Assembly (NCBI RefSeq): GCF_029633865.1
Contig: NC_079212.1
Coordinates: 103,331,584-103,395,583 of the forward strand
Origin: Lampris incognitus
Taxonomy: Eukaryota > Chordata > Actinopteri > Lampriformes > Lampridae
Length of the DNA stretch: 64,000 nt
Reading direction: 5' to 3'
The notes under the pieces were generated by a model. The model ran no database searches and was not told where the DNA came from. It saw only the letters and a program-made list of their open reading frames with translations. Of this stretch, positions 34,401 to 45,845 are shown piece after piece (positions within the stretch are counted from its first letter, which is position 1; each line of letters begins with the position of its first letter). Made by a program: the position numbers and the translations under genes.

Positions 34401-36110
34401 ATGGCTCCACCTGATGTGACCATAGATCTCTTAAGAGCTCTTGAGAAAGGAGAAGAGGCCTACCAAGCATTCCAGCAAACAAGGTTAGATGCAGACCCAC
34501 CACCTGTGAAATTCCACGACAAGATGACCAAGCAAAGTCTGAAAACATTCTCCAATGTCAGCACAAAACAAGCTCATGGAAAGAAAGCACAGGATGTGGT
34601 TCTGAAGGCAGATAGAAACCTTTTCAGTCACATGATCCTGGTGGCTGAGAGCAGGAAGGTGAATCTGAAGGATGTCCTTGCCTACCCATTGGGCCCACTA
34701 CCATGGGCACTGGCAAATGCTGATGGGTCCTTACGAAAAACAAACAAGGCTGCACTTGCCAGAGAGCTTGAAAAGAATGTATCTCCTGCAGAAGACATCC
34801 CAATCCCATCTACTTCCATCATTGATGGGATGAGCCTGGTCCAAAAAATGAATGGCAACAACAAAACCTTTGCACAGGTGGCAGAGTCAGCCTTGACCCA
34901 GGTCCTCCATGAGGGAGCACAGAGTGGGAGGATTGATGTTGTTTTTGATGTCTATCACCAGACTTCGATCAAAGATGCTGAACGACTGAACCGGGGTGGA
35001 GACATCACTCTCCAGTACAAGAATCTTGCAGGGGGACACCACGTCCAGCAGTGGAGAAAATTTCTGTGCAGTTCCTCCAACAAGACCAGTCTCATCAAGT
35101 TTCTGGTGGAAGAGTGGAAACTCCCACGATACAGAGCTATGCTGCATGGCAAGGTGTTGTACATGACCTGTGAGGAAACCTGCTACAAGTTGACAGAAGA
35201 TGGGTGTGAGGAAGCAGCAGAACTGCACTCCACACATGAAGAAGCTGACACCCGTCTGCTCCTGCATGCATTGCATGCAGCAAATGCGGGCTCAAAGTCA
35301 GTTATCATCACAGCTGAGGACACTGATGTCATGGTGCTTTGTCTTGGCTTCCAGAAGGACATCACCTGTCCCATCTACCAGAAGTGTGGGACTCAGAACC
35401 GCACACGGTTTGTCGACATCACCAAACTGGCAAGTTCACTTGGAGACAGCATCTGTGACAGCCTAATTGGCTTACATGCCTTCACAGGCTGCGACACTGT
35501 CAGTGCATTCGCTGGTCGAGGGAAGCTGAATGCCCTGAAGATAGTGAGAAAGCACACTTCCTGCCAAGAGACTTTTAGTCAACTGGGACAGACATGGAAT
35601 GTGAGTGATGAGCTGTTCCAGAAAATTGAGCAGTTCACCTGTCGGATGTATGTTGCTAATAGCAGCACTGCTGAGGTGAACAAACTGCGTTACCAGCTCT
35701 TCTGCACCAAAAGGGGAGAGGTTGAGTCCAGCCAGCTGCCACCATGTAGAGACTGTCTCTTTATGCATGTTCAACGAGCCAACTATCAGGCAGCAATATG
35801 GAAGTGCTGTCTGCAGGCTAACCCTGTGGTGCCAAGCCCTACTGAGTATGGATGGACAGACGATGAAAGCAAGCTGGCCATTTACTGGATGCGCTCCCCA
35901 CCTGCACCAGATGTGGTCTTGGAAATGCTAACATGCAAGTGTGTGCATTCATGCAAAATGCCAAGCTGCATGTGCCTGTCAAATGGACTTCCATGCACAG
36001 ACATGTGCAGGTTACAGACCTGCAGTAACCAAAAACAGCAGGATGGTCCAGAACTGGACTTTGAACTTGGGGAGTCAGATGATGAGAGAAACGAGCAGTT
36101 TGATGAATGA
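31434..36110 (+). CDS. Academ-like transposase, ~1558 codons with one in-frame TGA
   Basis: An ATG at 31434 begins MATGEQASFYPIPKRP; in the same frame TGA at 31581-31583 (codon 50) interrupts, and the frame is then open for over 1500 codons to TGA at 36108-36110. Without the first part there is no good start until codon 27 after the stop region. The N terminus holds two similar cysteine-histidine modules: ECIIHC...YYHRKC (broken by the TGA) and ECIFC...HYHRSC (31800-31990). A coiled-coil-like segment is near 32330-32400. The C-terminal third has THEEADTRLLLHA (~35232), ITAEDTDVMVL (~35309) and HAFTGCDTVSAFAGRGK (~35475), matching in order the EAEA, ATEDMD and GSDY-G-I-G acid motifs of FEN1/XPG nucleases. 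A tail rich in cysteine (CKCVHSCKMPSCMCL, ~35934-36035) resembles a CXC domain. Role: cutting and joining of the element ends, inferred from the Academ family. Another class of large fish transposase is possible but less likely. Confidence 0.75.
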
Positions 36111-36418
36111 CAGTGTGATGATTCTGATGGTATTACTGTGGTAGTAGTCTATTGATGCACAGGATGTTGATTCTGGACTTGGTTACCCAGAGCTTGATAA
36201 CAATAATGTAACCATATTCACATATACCCATTACCCTACCCATTACCATTACATATACCCACTAATGATATGGGATTACATGTATCATTGACTAAGTATA
36301 TGTAAATGTCAATGTTGTTTAAAATATTAAAATAGTTCATTACCTCACTATGGTATTCCTTTTTATCATGTATTTTGATTGTGTATTTAAACAAATGTAT
36401 AGAGACCAGTTTGTGACC
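36111..36418. other. 3' untranslated part of the Academ-like element
   Basis: AT-rich and without open frame. A CATATACCCATTACC-type short repeat is at about 36219-36265. No clear AATAAA was noted except AT-rich words near 36325. Confidence 0.4.
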
Positions 36419-36965
36419 TAACTGGCTTTGGTCTAGTTCTCATTTAAGGCTCACAATCACCTCACACAATGAAATAGTATGGGTATATTATACATTTTCT
36501 GAATCTTTACAGTCCTGTGAGTATTCCAGTTTTTGTGTTTGGTGTCCCTGATATTCCTAGATGCCACAGGGCTAAAAGAAAGTATATAGTTTAGGCGAAA
36601 ATTGCAGAAAGATGTGTGTTATTGACGGGTTGAAGAGCTCAAGTGACCTCTATATTTGTGAGAAATATCCACAACAGGGCTTGAATGAAAGCTAAGAAGG
36701 TCCCCTTTAAAATGATACCAAAGACAATATTATAGAACATTGAAAAATGTCCTGACCATGAGGCTAAACCAGGATATGCACCAGCGTCTAAAATGCAATT
36801 TAGTTTAGCGGGTGGTTAACTTCATGAGCTGATAACTGTGATACAGCTGCCACTCAGGAATGGTTATCATACCAAAATATCATCTACAGACATGGATCCT
36901 TTCAAAAATTATAAGTAAGTTTTGCCACCTTGAGTGTACCGAAATATCGTCTGGCCCATGGACTA
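36419..36965 (-). repeat. Right terminal inverted repeat of the Academ-like element
   Basis: About 547 bp, reverse complement of the left repeat, ending CTGGCCCATGGACTA at the insertion point. Confidence 0.9.
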
Positions 36966-36968
36966 TGA

Positions 36969-39476
36969 TAAGTATCCACTGCCCACCTCAGAAGAACTCA
37001 CTGCTCAGTTCTACGGCTCTGAGGTGTTCTCCAAGCTCGACCTCAGACAGGGGTACTTACAGGTGCCCCTCCACCCCAGCAGCCGAAACCTCACAGCCTT
37101 TGTGACACATGCAGGAGTGTTTCGTTACACCAGGATGCCTTTCGGTCTCAGCTCCGCCCCTAGCTGCTTCCAGAAAATCATGGTCTCCGTGCTGGCTGGG
37201 ATACTGGGCGTGGCCATTTATCTGGATGATATAGTGGTGCATGGGCCCACCAGTGAAATCCACGACAAGCGCCTCAACATGGTCTTCGCAGCCCTGTCCA
37301 AGCACAAGCTAACTCTCAGTGCTGAGAAATGTGTCCTCTCTGTGCCAGCCATTGACTTCGTGGGGTTCCGGCTGTCAGCGAGCAGTGTAACTCCACTATA
37401 ATCCAATGTGGACGCCATTCAGGCCATCCCTGAGCCCAGCTCGGCCGCCCAGGTCGCCTCCTTCCTGGGTATGACAAGTTACTACCTGAGGTTTCTTCTC
37501 CAGTACTCTGCGACCACAGCCCCCCTGCGCCAGCTGCTGCGTAAGGATGAGACATGGGTGTGGTCAAAGGCATGCAGTGACGCTGTGCATGATCTCAAGA
37601 CTCAACTGACTTCACCACCAGTTTTGGCTCACTTCGACATCTCCAGCTCCACCTTTGTGACCTGTGACGTGTCAGCCACAGCGATAGGGGCTGTGCTGTG
37701 TCAAGCCCGGAACGGTGTGGAGAAGCCCATCGCCTTCGCCTCCCGTGCCCTCAACCTGACCGAGCAGCGGTACTCGGTGGGTGAGCGTGAGGCGTTAGCC
37801 TGTATCTAGGCTTGTGAAAGGTGGCACCTCTACATGGCCACTCCTTCACCCTCAGGACAGATCACCAGGCCCTGACAGCGCTGCTGTCCACATCTGGGAC
37901 AGGCCACAAACCCCTGAGGCTGCACCGCTGGTCTGACCGCCTCCGCCAGTACAACGTCAGCCTGCAGTTCACCCCAGGCAGAGACAATGTTGTCGCCGAC
38001 CTGCTCTCTCGCTCTGTCTCCAACCCCAGCTCCACAGACGGACACTGACTGTGTGGAAAAGGACATTGTCCAAATGCTACACACACCCCTTCAGGCCATT
38101 GTCTCTCTGCAGAAGCTGAGGGCAGCCTCCGAACAGGACCCTGTCCTCTCCCAGCTCCGCACCTACATCCAGAACGGCTGGCCTCACAAGGTCCCAGAGG
38201 AGCTGGCTGCGTTCGCCCGAGTCAGACAGGAGCTCTCCTGCTGAAACGACACCTGTGTGGCACATGGGTTTTGCACAGTGGTCCCAGCTGCTCTCCGTGC
38301 GTGTGTTTTGAATATGGCGCATGAAGGCCACCTGGGCATTGTGAAACTGAAACAGCGCTGCTGAGACCTGGTGTGGTGGCCGGGGATAGACAGAGATATT
38401 GAGACTCTGGTGAAGGACTGTTCTGCCTGCCTTGTGAGTGGCAAGACTGGCCACCAGGCTCCCCCACCCCTGCAACCTCTCGCCTGGCCCTCTCAGCCCT
38501 GGGAACACCTGCAGTTGGACATTTGTGGTGAGATCCATGGAGTTCCCCACCACCAACGCTTCATGGTGGTCGCCTATGATCTACACTCAAAATGGCCTGA
38601 ACTCACCACTTCCGGCACTGTGACCTCACAGATCATCATCGACTTCCTGGACTCTCTTCTCTCGCTGGGGCCTCCCAAAGACCATCACCACTGACAACGG
38701 CCCTCAGCTGGTCTCTGCTGAGTTCACTGCTTATCTCGACAGCAAGGGCATCTGTCATATATGCACTGCGTACTACTACCCCCAGGCCAATGGCGGCATT
38801 GAACGTTTTCACCAGTCACTGAAGAACGGCCTCAGAGCACACATGGCCCAAGGGTGCTCTTTCACGCAGGCCGTCCGTCACACTCTGCTGCACTATCGGG
38901 CCACACAGCACTCGACCACAGGCGTCTCCCCAGCCTCTCATGCTAGGCTGGGAACTGTGCATGCCCCTTGACAGGCTCCGCCCCTCCACACCCCAGGCAC
39001 CTCCCTCTGGGGTCAGAGCCTCAGTCACTCGTCAGCAGACGCGGATGAACGGTTTGACCAGTCAAAACGAACCAGGGTGCCAGACATCAATGTGTCAGAC
39101 TGGGTCAGGGTCCGCAGGCCCCACAGGGACAATAAAATGGCTTCATACTGGTCCTCTCCTCTCCAAGTCACCCGTCAGCTGGGCCCAGCCACCTACCTCC
39201 TCAGCGATGGCACTCGATGGCACTCGAGTCGTCTACGGAAGGTGTCAGCTCCGCCACACACAGCTGGTGACACAACCTTAGCCATTCCCTCAGCATGGCG
39301 AGACGCCCCGGGGCTTCATGCAGCTCCTACACAGGCCCCAGACATTCCTGGGCCTCAGCTTCCCCTGCCTTCTCCCTCCCCACCTCGGCCTGCCCAGCCT
39401 CAGGCCGCCCCACAACCTGTTCGCACACGTTTACGCCCTGGCCACCTAGAGGACTTTGTGTCAACTTTTCATGTTT
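36969..39476 (+). pseudogene. pol of the gypsy element: reverse transcriptase, RNase H, integrase
   Basis: Reverse transcriptase resumes after the Academ insert: KLDLRQGYLQVPL, MPFGLSSAPSCFQ and the catalytic YLDDIVVHG (~37219). A stop (TAA) at about 37399 precedes the connection region. RNase H follows (THFDISSS-type, then CDVSATAIGAVLCQ, ASRALNLTEQRYS, FTLRTDHQALTALL), with a TAG near 37807. Integrase has H-x-G-H with C-x2-C (HEGHLGIVKLKQRC, CSACLVSG), then LQLDICGEI, TITTDNGPQLV and GGIERFHQSLK for the D, D, E triad, with frame changes near 38240, 38685 and 38945. The C-terminal part reads VSDWVRVRRPH. No chromodomain. Not functional in this copy. Confidence 0.88.
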
Positions 39477-39508
39477 GAAATCCTGCCGGGGGGGGGGGGG
39501 GGGGGAGA

Positions 39509-39708
39509 TGTTATGTCTGCACACATCGACAGTGCTGCATTTGATTTGGTGCTGTTCTATTGTGCTGGGATCGATTGGTGATGCCTGCGGGCTCTGGGTT
39601 GTTTGATCGGGTCTGCCTGTGATGCTGTGTTAGTCCAAATAAAGAATGCAACGTAGAGGTTGTGTCGAGCGACAGCGCTGTGTCCTGACGTGATTTCTAA
39701 ACACAATA
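39509..39708 (+). repeat. 3' LTR of the gypsy element
   Basis: Matches 27556-27755 with about six substitutions; preceded by a run of about 17 G and AGA (polypurine tract). Confidence 0.93.
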
Positions 39709-39713
39709 AATAG

Positions 39714-41246
<1,533 letters not shown>

Positions 41247-42700
41247 CACTGCTCAAAAAAATAAAGGGAACACCTAAAAACACAATATAGACCTCGATGA
41301 ATGAAATATTTCAGCTGAAAATCTTTATTTATTAGACAGAGGAATGTGTTTAGAGCAAAATAACCTAAGAATGATCAATGGAAATCAAAATCATTAGCAC
41401 ATTAAGGTCTGGATTCAGAATCATACTCTAAATCAAAGTGGAAAATGAGAACATAGGCTGATCCAACTTCTGTGGAAATTCTTCAAGACGATTCAAAATG
41501 AGGCTTAGTAGTGTGTGTGGCCTCCACGTGCCTGTATGCACTCCCTACAACGTCTGGGCAAGCTCCTGATGAGACGACGGATGGTCTCCTGAGGGATCTC
41601 CTCCCAGACCTGGATCAGGGCATCGGTCAACTCCTGGACAGTCTGTGGTGCGACATCGCGTTGGCGGATGGTACGAGACATGATGTCCCAGAGGTGCTCG
41701 ATTGGATTCAGGTCTGGGGAACGTGCAGGCCAGTCCATAGCATCAATGCCCTCGACATACAGGAACTGCTGACACACTCTGGCCACATGAGGACGAGCAT
41801 TGTCATGCATGAGCAGGAACCCAGGGCCCACTGCACCAGCATATGGTCTGACAATGGGTCTGAGGATCTCATCCCGGTACCTAATGGCAGTCATGGTACC
41901 TCTGGCTAGCACGTAGAGGTCTGTGCGGCCATCCAAGGATATGCCACCCCAGACCATCACTGACCCACCGCCAAACCGGTCATGCTGGAGGATGTTGCAG
42001 GCAGCAGAACGTTCTCCACAGCGTCTCCAGACTCTCTCACGTCTGTCACATGTGTTCAGTGTGAACCTGCTCTCATCTGTGAAGAGCACAGGGCGCCAAT
42101 GGCGAATCTGCCAACCAAGATGTTCTCTGGCAAAGGTGAATCGGGCTGCACGGTGTTGGGCTGTGAGCACAGGCCCCAATTGTGAACGTCGGGCCCTCAT
42201 ACCATCCTCATGCATTCTGTTTCTCACTGTTTGAGCAGAAACCTGCACATTAGTGGCCTGTTGAAGGTCGTTTTGTAGGGCTCCGACAGTGCTCCTCCTG
42301 TTCCTCCTTGCACAAAGGACCAGATAGCGGTCCTGCTGCGGGGTTGTTGTCCTCCTGCGGCCCCCTCCATGTCTCCTGGTGTACTGGCCTGTCTCCTGGT
42401 ACCTCCTCCATGCTCTGGACACTGTGCTGGGAGACACATCAAATCTTCTTGCCACAGCACGCATTGATGTGCCATCCTGGATGAGCTGCACTACCTGAGC
42501 AACTTCTGTAGGTTGCAGATACCGCCTCATGCCACCTCTAGTGGTGAGGGCACTAGCAAAATGAAAAACTAACCAAAGATCGGCCAGAAAAGATGAGGAC
42601 AGGCAAATGGTCTGTGGCCACCACCTGCAAATCCATTCCTTTTATAGGGGTTGTCTTGCAAATTGTCTAATTTCCACCAGGTGGAAATTAGACAATTGAC
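41247..42700 (-). mobile_element. Tc1-like transposon, one terminal repeat missing
   Basis: At 41245-41246 TA is followed by CACTGCTCAAAAAAATAAAG, the known tip of this fish Tc1 group. The opposite tip is not found; homology appears to stop near 42700, just after a perfect 37-base palindrome (AATTGTCTAATTTCCACC with its complement around one A, about 42660-42698). So the element is truncated at its 5' side and probably cannot move in cis. Confidence 0.82.
41505..42530 (-). CDS. Tc1-like transposase, intact 341-aa frame
   Basis: The frame begins [16 protein letters not shown] and has a paired-type helix-turn-helix ([20 protein letters not shown]), an arginine-rich GGGRRRTTT linker resembling a GRPR AT-hook, then the DDE core. 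Catalytic residues are all present: FTDESRF (D), [10 protein letters not shown] (D) and [10 protein letters not shown] (E), the last two spaced as in DD34E. There is no stop or shift, and the start is the first Met of a typical family N terminus. Cut-and-paste transposase acting in the nucleus on the tips of its own family. Being intact while one tip is lost is unusual; it may simply be young. Confidence 0.9.
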   Translation of the reverse strand: MRRYLQPTEVAQVVQLIQDGTSMRAVARRFDVSPSTVSRAWRRYQETGQYTRRHGGGRRRTTTPQQDRYLVLCARRNRRSTVGALQNDLQQATNVQVSAQTVRNRMHEDGMRARRSQLGPVLTAQHRAARFTFAREHLGWQIRHWRPVLFTDESRFTLNTCDRRERVWRRCGERSAACNILQHDRFGGGSVMVWGGISLDGRTDLYVLARGTMTAIRYRDEILRPIVRPYAGAVGPGFLLMHDNARPHVARVCQQFLYVEGIDAMDWPARSPDLNPIEHLWDIMSRTIRQRDVAPQTVQELTDALIQVWEEIPQETIRRLIRSLPRRCRECIQARGGHTHY

Positions 42701-42869
42701 CTTCAGAGGTTGACCTTCAGAGGTCAACATTTCAAGCAGGAGCCATTTACAATCTTCAGACTGACATAATATTACTCTACAAGCCGAGACCTTTCCAACA
42801 ATGTATTTGGTTTAGTCCTACGACAAAGTTTTCATTTTCAAATTTCATGGACACAGAATTGGTCCAGGC

Positions 42870-43190
42870 TCAACTCGGCCACTGAGGATGCACAAGCCAG
42901 TGCATTCTTAGTGCCGGTCCCAAGCCCGGATAAATGAGGAGGGTTGTGTCAGGGAGGGCATCTGGCGTAAAATCTTTGCTAAATCAAATATGTGGATCAT
43001 AAATCTGATTTCCATACTGGATCAGTCCGTGGTGATAACCCTCTGGAGGTGGTGGTCATCACGACCTCTGGAGGTGGCGATGACCCTCTGGAGCATTTTC
43101 CTCTCTGCTACTGTGCAGCTAGCAAATCAGACACAGATGCAGTAGGTCAGTATGCTATCTATGGAGCAGTGGTAGAAGGACACAAGTAGT
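42870..43190 (+). mobile_element. RTE-type LINE, 5' end fragment 1
   Basis: The block starting CACTGAGGATGCACAAGCCA and running through TTAGTGCCGGTCCCAAGCCC is repeated at 61793 next to the start of an RTE endonuclease, so this is the 5' UTR of the same family. It ends near 43190 where a different LINE starts. Imperfect repeats of CCTCTGGAGGTGG lie at 43041-43100. Confidence 0.7.
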
Positions 43191-43194
43191 GAGG

Positions 43195-44877
43195 TGGTAA
43201 GGTGGTTCTTCCTGAGGATCCTCAGTAAGTAGTCTCTGCTGTGCCTTCTTAGTGCAGGCCTTTTTACCTGCCCAGGGAGCTAACGGCCATTACCATTGCC
43301 GCTATATACAGCCCCCACATGCTAATACTAAGGTAGCACTTAAGCAGAGCTACAATGTGCCATCAGCAGACAACAGACCAAACACCCGGACAATGCCTTT
43401 ATCATAGGTGGTGATTTTAATCAGGCTAACCTCAGGGCTGTATTGCCCAAATTCCATCAGCGTGTCTCCTGCCCCATTAGGGGACAAAACACCCTGGACC
43501 ATCTTTATACAAACATTAAGGACTCGTACAAAGCTACTCCCTGTCCCCACCTGGGGCATTCTGACCACCTCTGCCTGTTCCTGATCCCAGCCTACAAACC
43601 CTTAATAAAACGGGTCAAGCCAGCAGTAAAGACAATCACTGTCTGGCCAGAAGAAGCAGTCTATAGACATTAAAGAACAGGCATCTGCCATACTAGCCTA
43701 CATTAACTTTTGCACTGAGTGTGTCACAACAAAAAAAAACAATCTGCGTCTTTCCAAACAAGAAACCCTGGATGACCAGTGAGATCCGGCAGCTGCTGAA
43801 AGTCCGGGATGCAGCGTTCAAGTCAGGTAACAGAGGCCTACAGCGCAGCCAGATTCAACCTCAAAAAGGGCATCAGAACAACCAAACATAACTATTCCCT
43901 ACAAATAGAGGACCACTTTCACAATAACTCTGATCCCCGGCGAATGTGGCAAGACATTCAGTCTATCATAGACACAAAAGCTCCAATAGCGGTCCCACTG
44001 TCCATGATGTCTCCCTGCCATACAAGCTAAATCATTTCTATACCCGCTTTGACAAGGACAATACTGACCCAGCCACAAAAATCCCTAGCCACCCAGAAAA
44101 CCAGGTGCTCCCTCTATCGATCACAGAAGTCAGAGAATTACTGCGCAGAGTAAACACACATAAGGCTGCCAGACCAGACAGCATACCGGGTCAGTTCCTC
44201 CGTGAATGTGCTGACCAGCTGGCTGAGGTTTTCACAACTATATTTAACCTCTCACTGTCCCAATCCATAGTCCCAGCATGCTTTAAGACCACCTCTATCA
44301 TTCCTGTCCCCAAGAAACCAACATCAACATGTATGAATGACTACCAACCCATAGCACTCACCCCATTGCCATGAAGTGCTTTGAGAGACTGGTTCTGGCT
44401 CACATCAAAAACATTACCCCCCCCCCCCCACACATTCGACCCACATCAGTTCGCCTACTGCCCCAAAAGGTCTACTGAGGATGCCATTGCCACTGCCCTG
44501 CACTTTGCTCTGACCCACCTTGAACTTAACAACACATACATCCGGATGCTCTTTATAGATTATACCTCTGCCTTCAATACTATCATCCCTGCCAAGCTAA
44601 CCACCAAACCCCTTTCCCTTGGCCTCAACCCCTCCCTCTGTAACTGGACCCTGGACGTCCTGACCAACAGACCTCAGTCTGTTAGGTTAGGTGACCACAC
44701 CTCCTCCACCCTGACCCTCAGCACAGGTGCCCCTCAAGGCTGTGTTCTGAGCCCCCTCCTTTTCTCCCTCTTTACCCACGACTGCCTGCCAACTCACCCT
44801 TCAAATGTTATAGTTAAGTTTGCAGATGACACCACAGTCGTTGGCCGTATCACCAACAATGACGAGAAAGCCTGAGG
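43195..44877 (+). mobile_element. Rex1/CR1-type LINE fragment: endonuclease and reverse transcriptase
   Basis: Frames in order give the C-terminal half of an endonuclease (GGDFNQANLRAVLPKF-like, then HLGHSDHLCLFLIPAY), a linker (WQDIQSIIDTKA), then reverse transcriptase: [39 protein letters not shown] and catalytic [11 protein letters not shown] (~44817). Frame shifts occur near 43400, 43800, 44010, 44370, with stops, and the C terminus is missing after 44875, where the Penelope repeat begins. Inactive. The clade is my best match from memory. Confidence 0.78.
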
Positions 44878-44991
44878 AACTGAGGAAGCCTCTCATCCAA
44901 GAGGCTTCCTCAGTTCGTGCCTTTCTGAGTAGACGAAGCTAGTCTGACTGGCTGGTGATGAGACTTAGAATTTATCCTCTTGGAGTCGTTG

Positions 44992-45190
44992 TCAGAGCTA
45001 TAGATGTCCATGGCTCTTTGTGTCCCGATGTTTACCAACGCCCGTCGCTAACAGAGCCATAGATATGAGTGGCTTTTTTGTGTACCGATGTTTGGCCGCG
45101 CCCGTCGTTATCGGCGCTACTGATATGCGTGGCTCTCCTGTGCTCCGATGTTAAGCCGCGCCCGTCGCCATCGGAGCTTTTGATTTGCAT
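44992..45190. repeat. 60-bp tandem repeat, about 3.3 copies
   Basis: Units share CCGATGTT, CGCCCGTCG and a GTGGCTCT/GTGGCTTT core at 60-bp spacing, with ~20% divergence. It lies just downstream of the GIY-YIG frame. Confidence 0.8.
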
Positions 45191-45238
45191 TTGTTTAGCA
45201 GCGACGGCCGTTGGGGGTGTTAGTTTCGACTTCATTAT

Positions 45239-45690
45239 TCAATGGTCATGAGAGTCGTTGGAGCCGTTAGTGACCCACTGTTGTTCTTGGCGGCTAGGCT
45301 TCTTGAGTCTCCTGGGTAGAGATGAAAGGACGGCATTGTAAGTGGGAGATAGGTGGTTTCGCAGACCTCCTCCTCTGTTGAGGGATGTTTTTTCCAGTTT
45401 CGCATAGATGGCTTCCTTCACCCCTCTTTCAAACCATCTGTCTTCTCTGTCCAAAATGTGTACGTTGCTGTCCTCGAAGGAGTGTGTCTTCTCCTTTAGG
45501 TGTAGATAGACTGCTGAGTCTTGTCCTGAGGAGTTTGGCCTTCTGTGTTGGGCCATCCTTTTGTGTAGTGGTTGTTTGGTTTCTCCTATGTATAGGTCAG
45601 TGCAATCCTCATTGCATTGTACAGCATACACCAGATGCTTTTTTGGGTGTGTGGTACACGGTCTTTGGGATTCTGAGTGTCATCACCAGC
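45239..45690 (-). pseudogene. GIY-YIG endonuclease domain fragment (Penelope-like)
   Basis: About 150 codons, open, ending NDSHDH then TGA at 45241-45239. It has the Y-A-V and Y-I-G pair, Arg and His of the KRMAQHRR helix and a Glu further on (FERGVKEAIYAKLEK). Without the attached reverse transcriptase it is a remnant. The domain normally nicks DNA to prime reverse transcription. Confidence 0.8.
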
Positions 45691-45845
45691 CAGTCAGACT
45701 AGCTTCGTCTAGTCAGAAAGGCACGAACTGAGGAAGCCTCTTGGATGAGAGGTGAAACATCTTCACAGATATATACCAAGTCCAGTTGCACTTGATTCAA
45801 CTCCTTTGGATAACCATGACCTGGATGAATGAGAACATTCACAGA

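Larger units (their letters stand above)
30176..36965 (+). mobile_element. Academ-like DNA transposon, 6.79 kb, inserted in the gypsy RT gene
   Basis: Long terminal inverted repeats, 30176-30756 and 36419-36965, start TAGTCCATGGGCCAGA at both tips. Flanking TGA (30173-30175 and 36966-36968) is the best target duplication; TGAT is possible if the tips differ by one base. Removing the element restores the gypsy frame VVPDKYPLP. A single very long ORF lies inside. The XPG/FEN-like motifs of the ORF, a cysteine-rich region and a 3-4 bp duplication are the features described for the Academ superfamily. No helicase is present, so this is not the AcademH lineage. The repeats are much longer than usual for small transposons, and the left tip motif recurs at 30754-30770. 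Confidence 0.8.
27556..39708 (+). mobile_element. Ty3/gypsy LTR retrotransposon with two nested DNA transposons
   Basis: LTRs of 200 bp (27556-27755 and 39509-39708), both starting TGTTATGT and ending AACACAATA, are flanked by AATAG at 27551-27555 and 39709-39713. Without the inserts at 28673-29556 and 30176-36965 and their duplications the element is about 4.5 kb. Order of domains is gag, protease, reverse transcriptase, RNase H, integrase, which defines Ty3/gypsy. I see no envelope gene and no chromodomain. A G-rich polypurine tract precedes the 3' LTR (39488-39507). I count about six differences between the LTRs, so the insertion is fairly recent but not new. Several stops and frameshifts make it inactive. 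Confidence 0.95.
44880..45845 (-). mobile_element. Penelope-like element 3' part with GIY-YIG endonuclease and inverted flanks
   Basis: On the minus strand a frame from about 45690 to 45239 gives HLVYAVQCNEDC, DLYIGETKQPLHKRMAQHRR and NRGGGLRNHLSP, the GIY-YIG (here YAV...YIG) nuclease that ends Penelope-like retroelements. The reverse transcriptase is absent. Blocks of ~74 bp at 44893-44966 and 45684-45757 are inverted copies of each other, and 44885-44920 is itself a hairpin (AACTGAGGAAGCCTCT and complement). Between 44992 and 45190 lies a 60-bp tandem repeat. Inverted or direct terminal blocks are common in this class. Probably belongs to the Neptune/Poseidon groups known in fish. Confidence 0.8.

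Noticed and set aside
31599-36110. A host gene of 1503 aa or a domesticated protein
   Set aside because: It lies between matched inverted repeats with a target duplication, so it is the element's own gene; domestication would need evidence from other species.
44880-45200. CRISPR-like array
   Set aside because: The 60-bp units are diverged tandem repeats without constant repeats and unique spacers, in a eukaryotic genome.
45700-45790. Hammerhead ribozyme in the Penelope-like terminal block
   Set aside because: GGATGAGAGGTGAAAC resembles the CTGATGAG...CGAAAC core, and Penelope elements are known to carry such ribozymes, but two core bases differ and the helices cannot be closed by eye.
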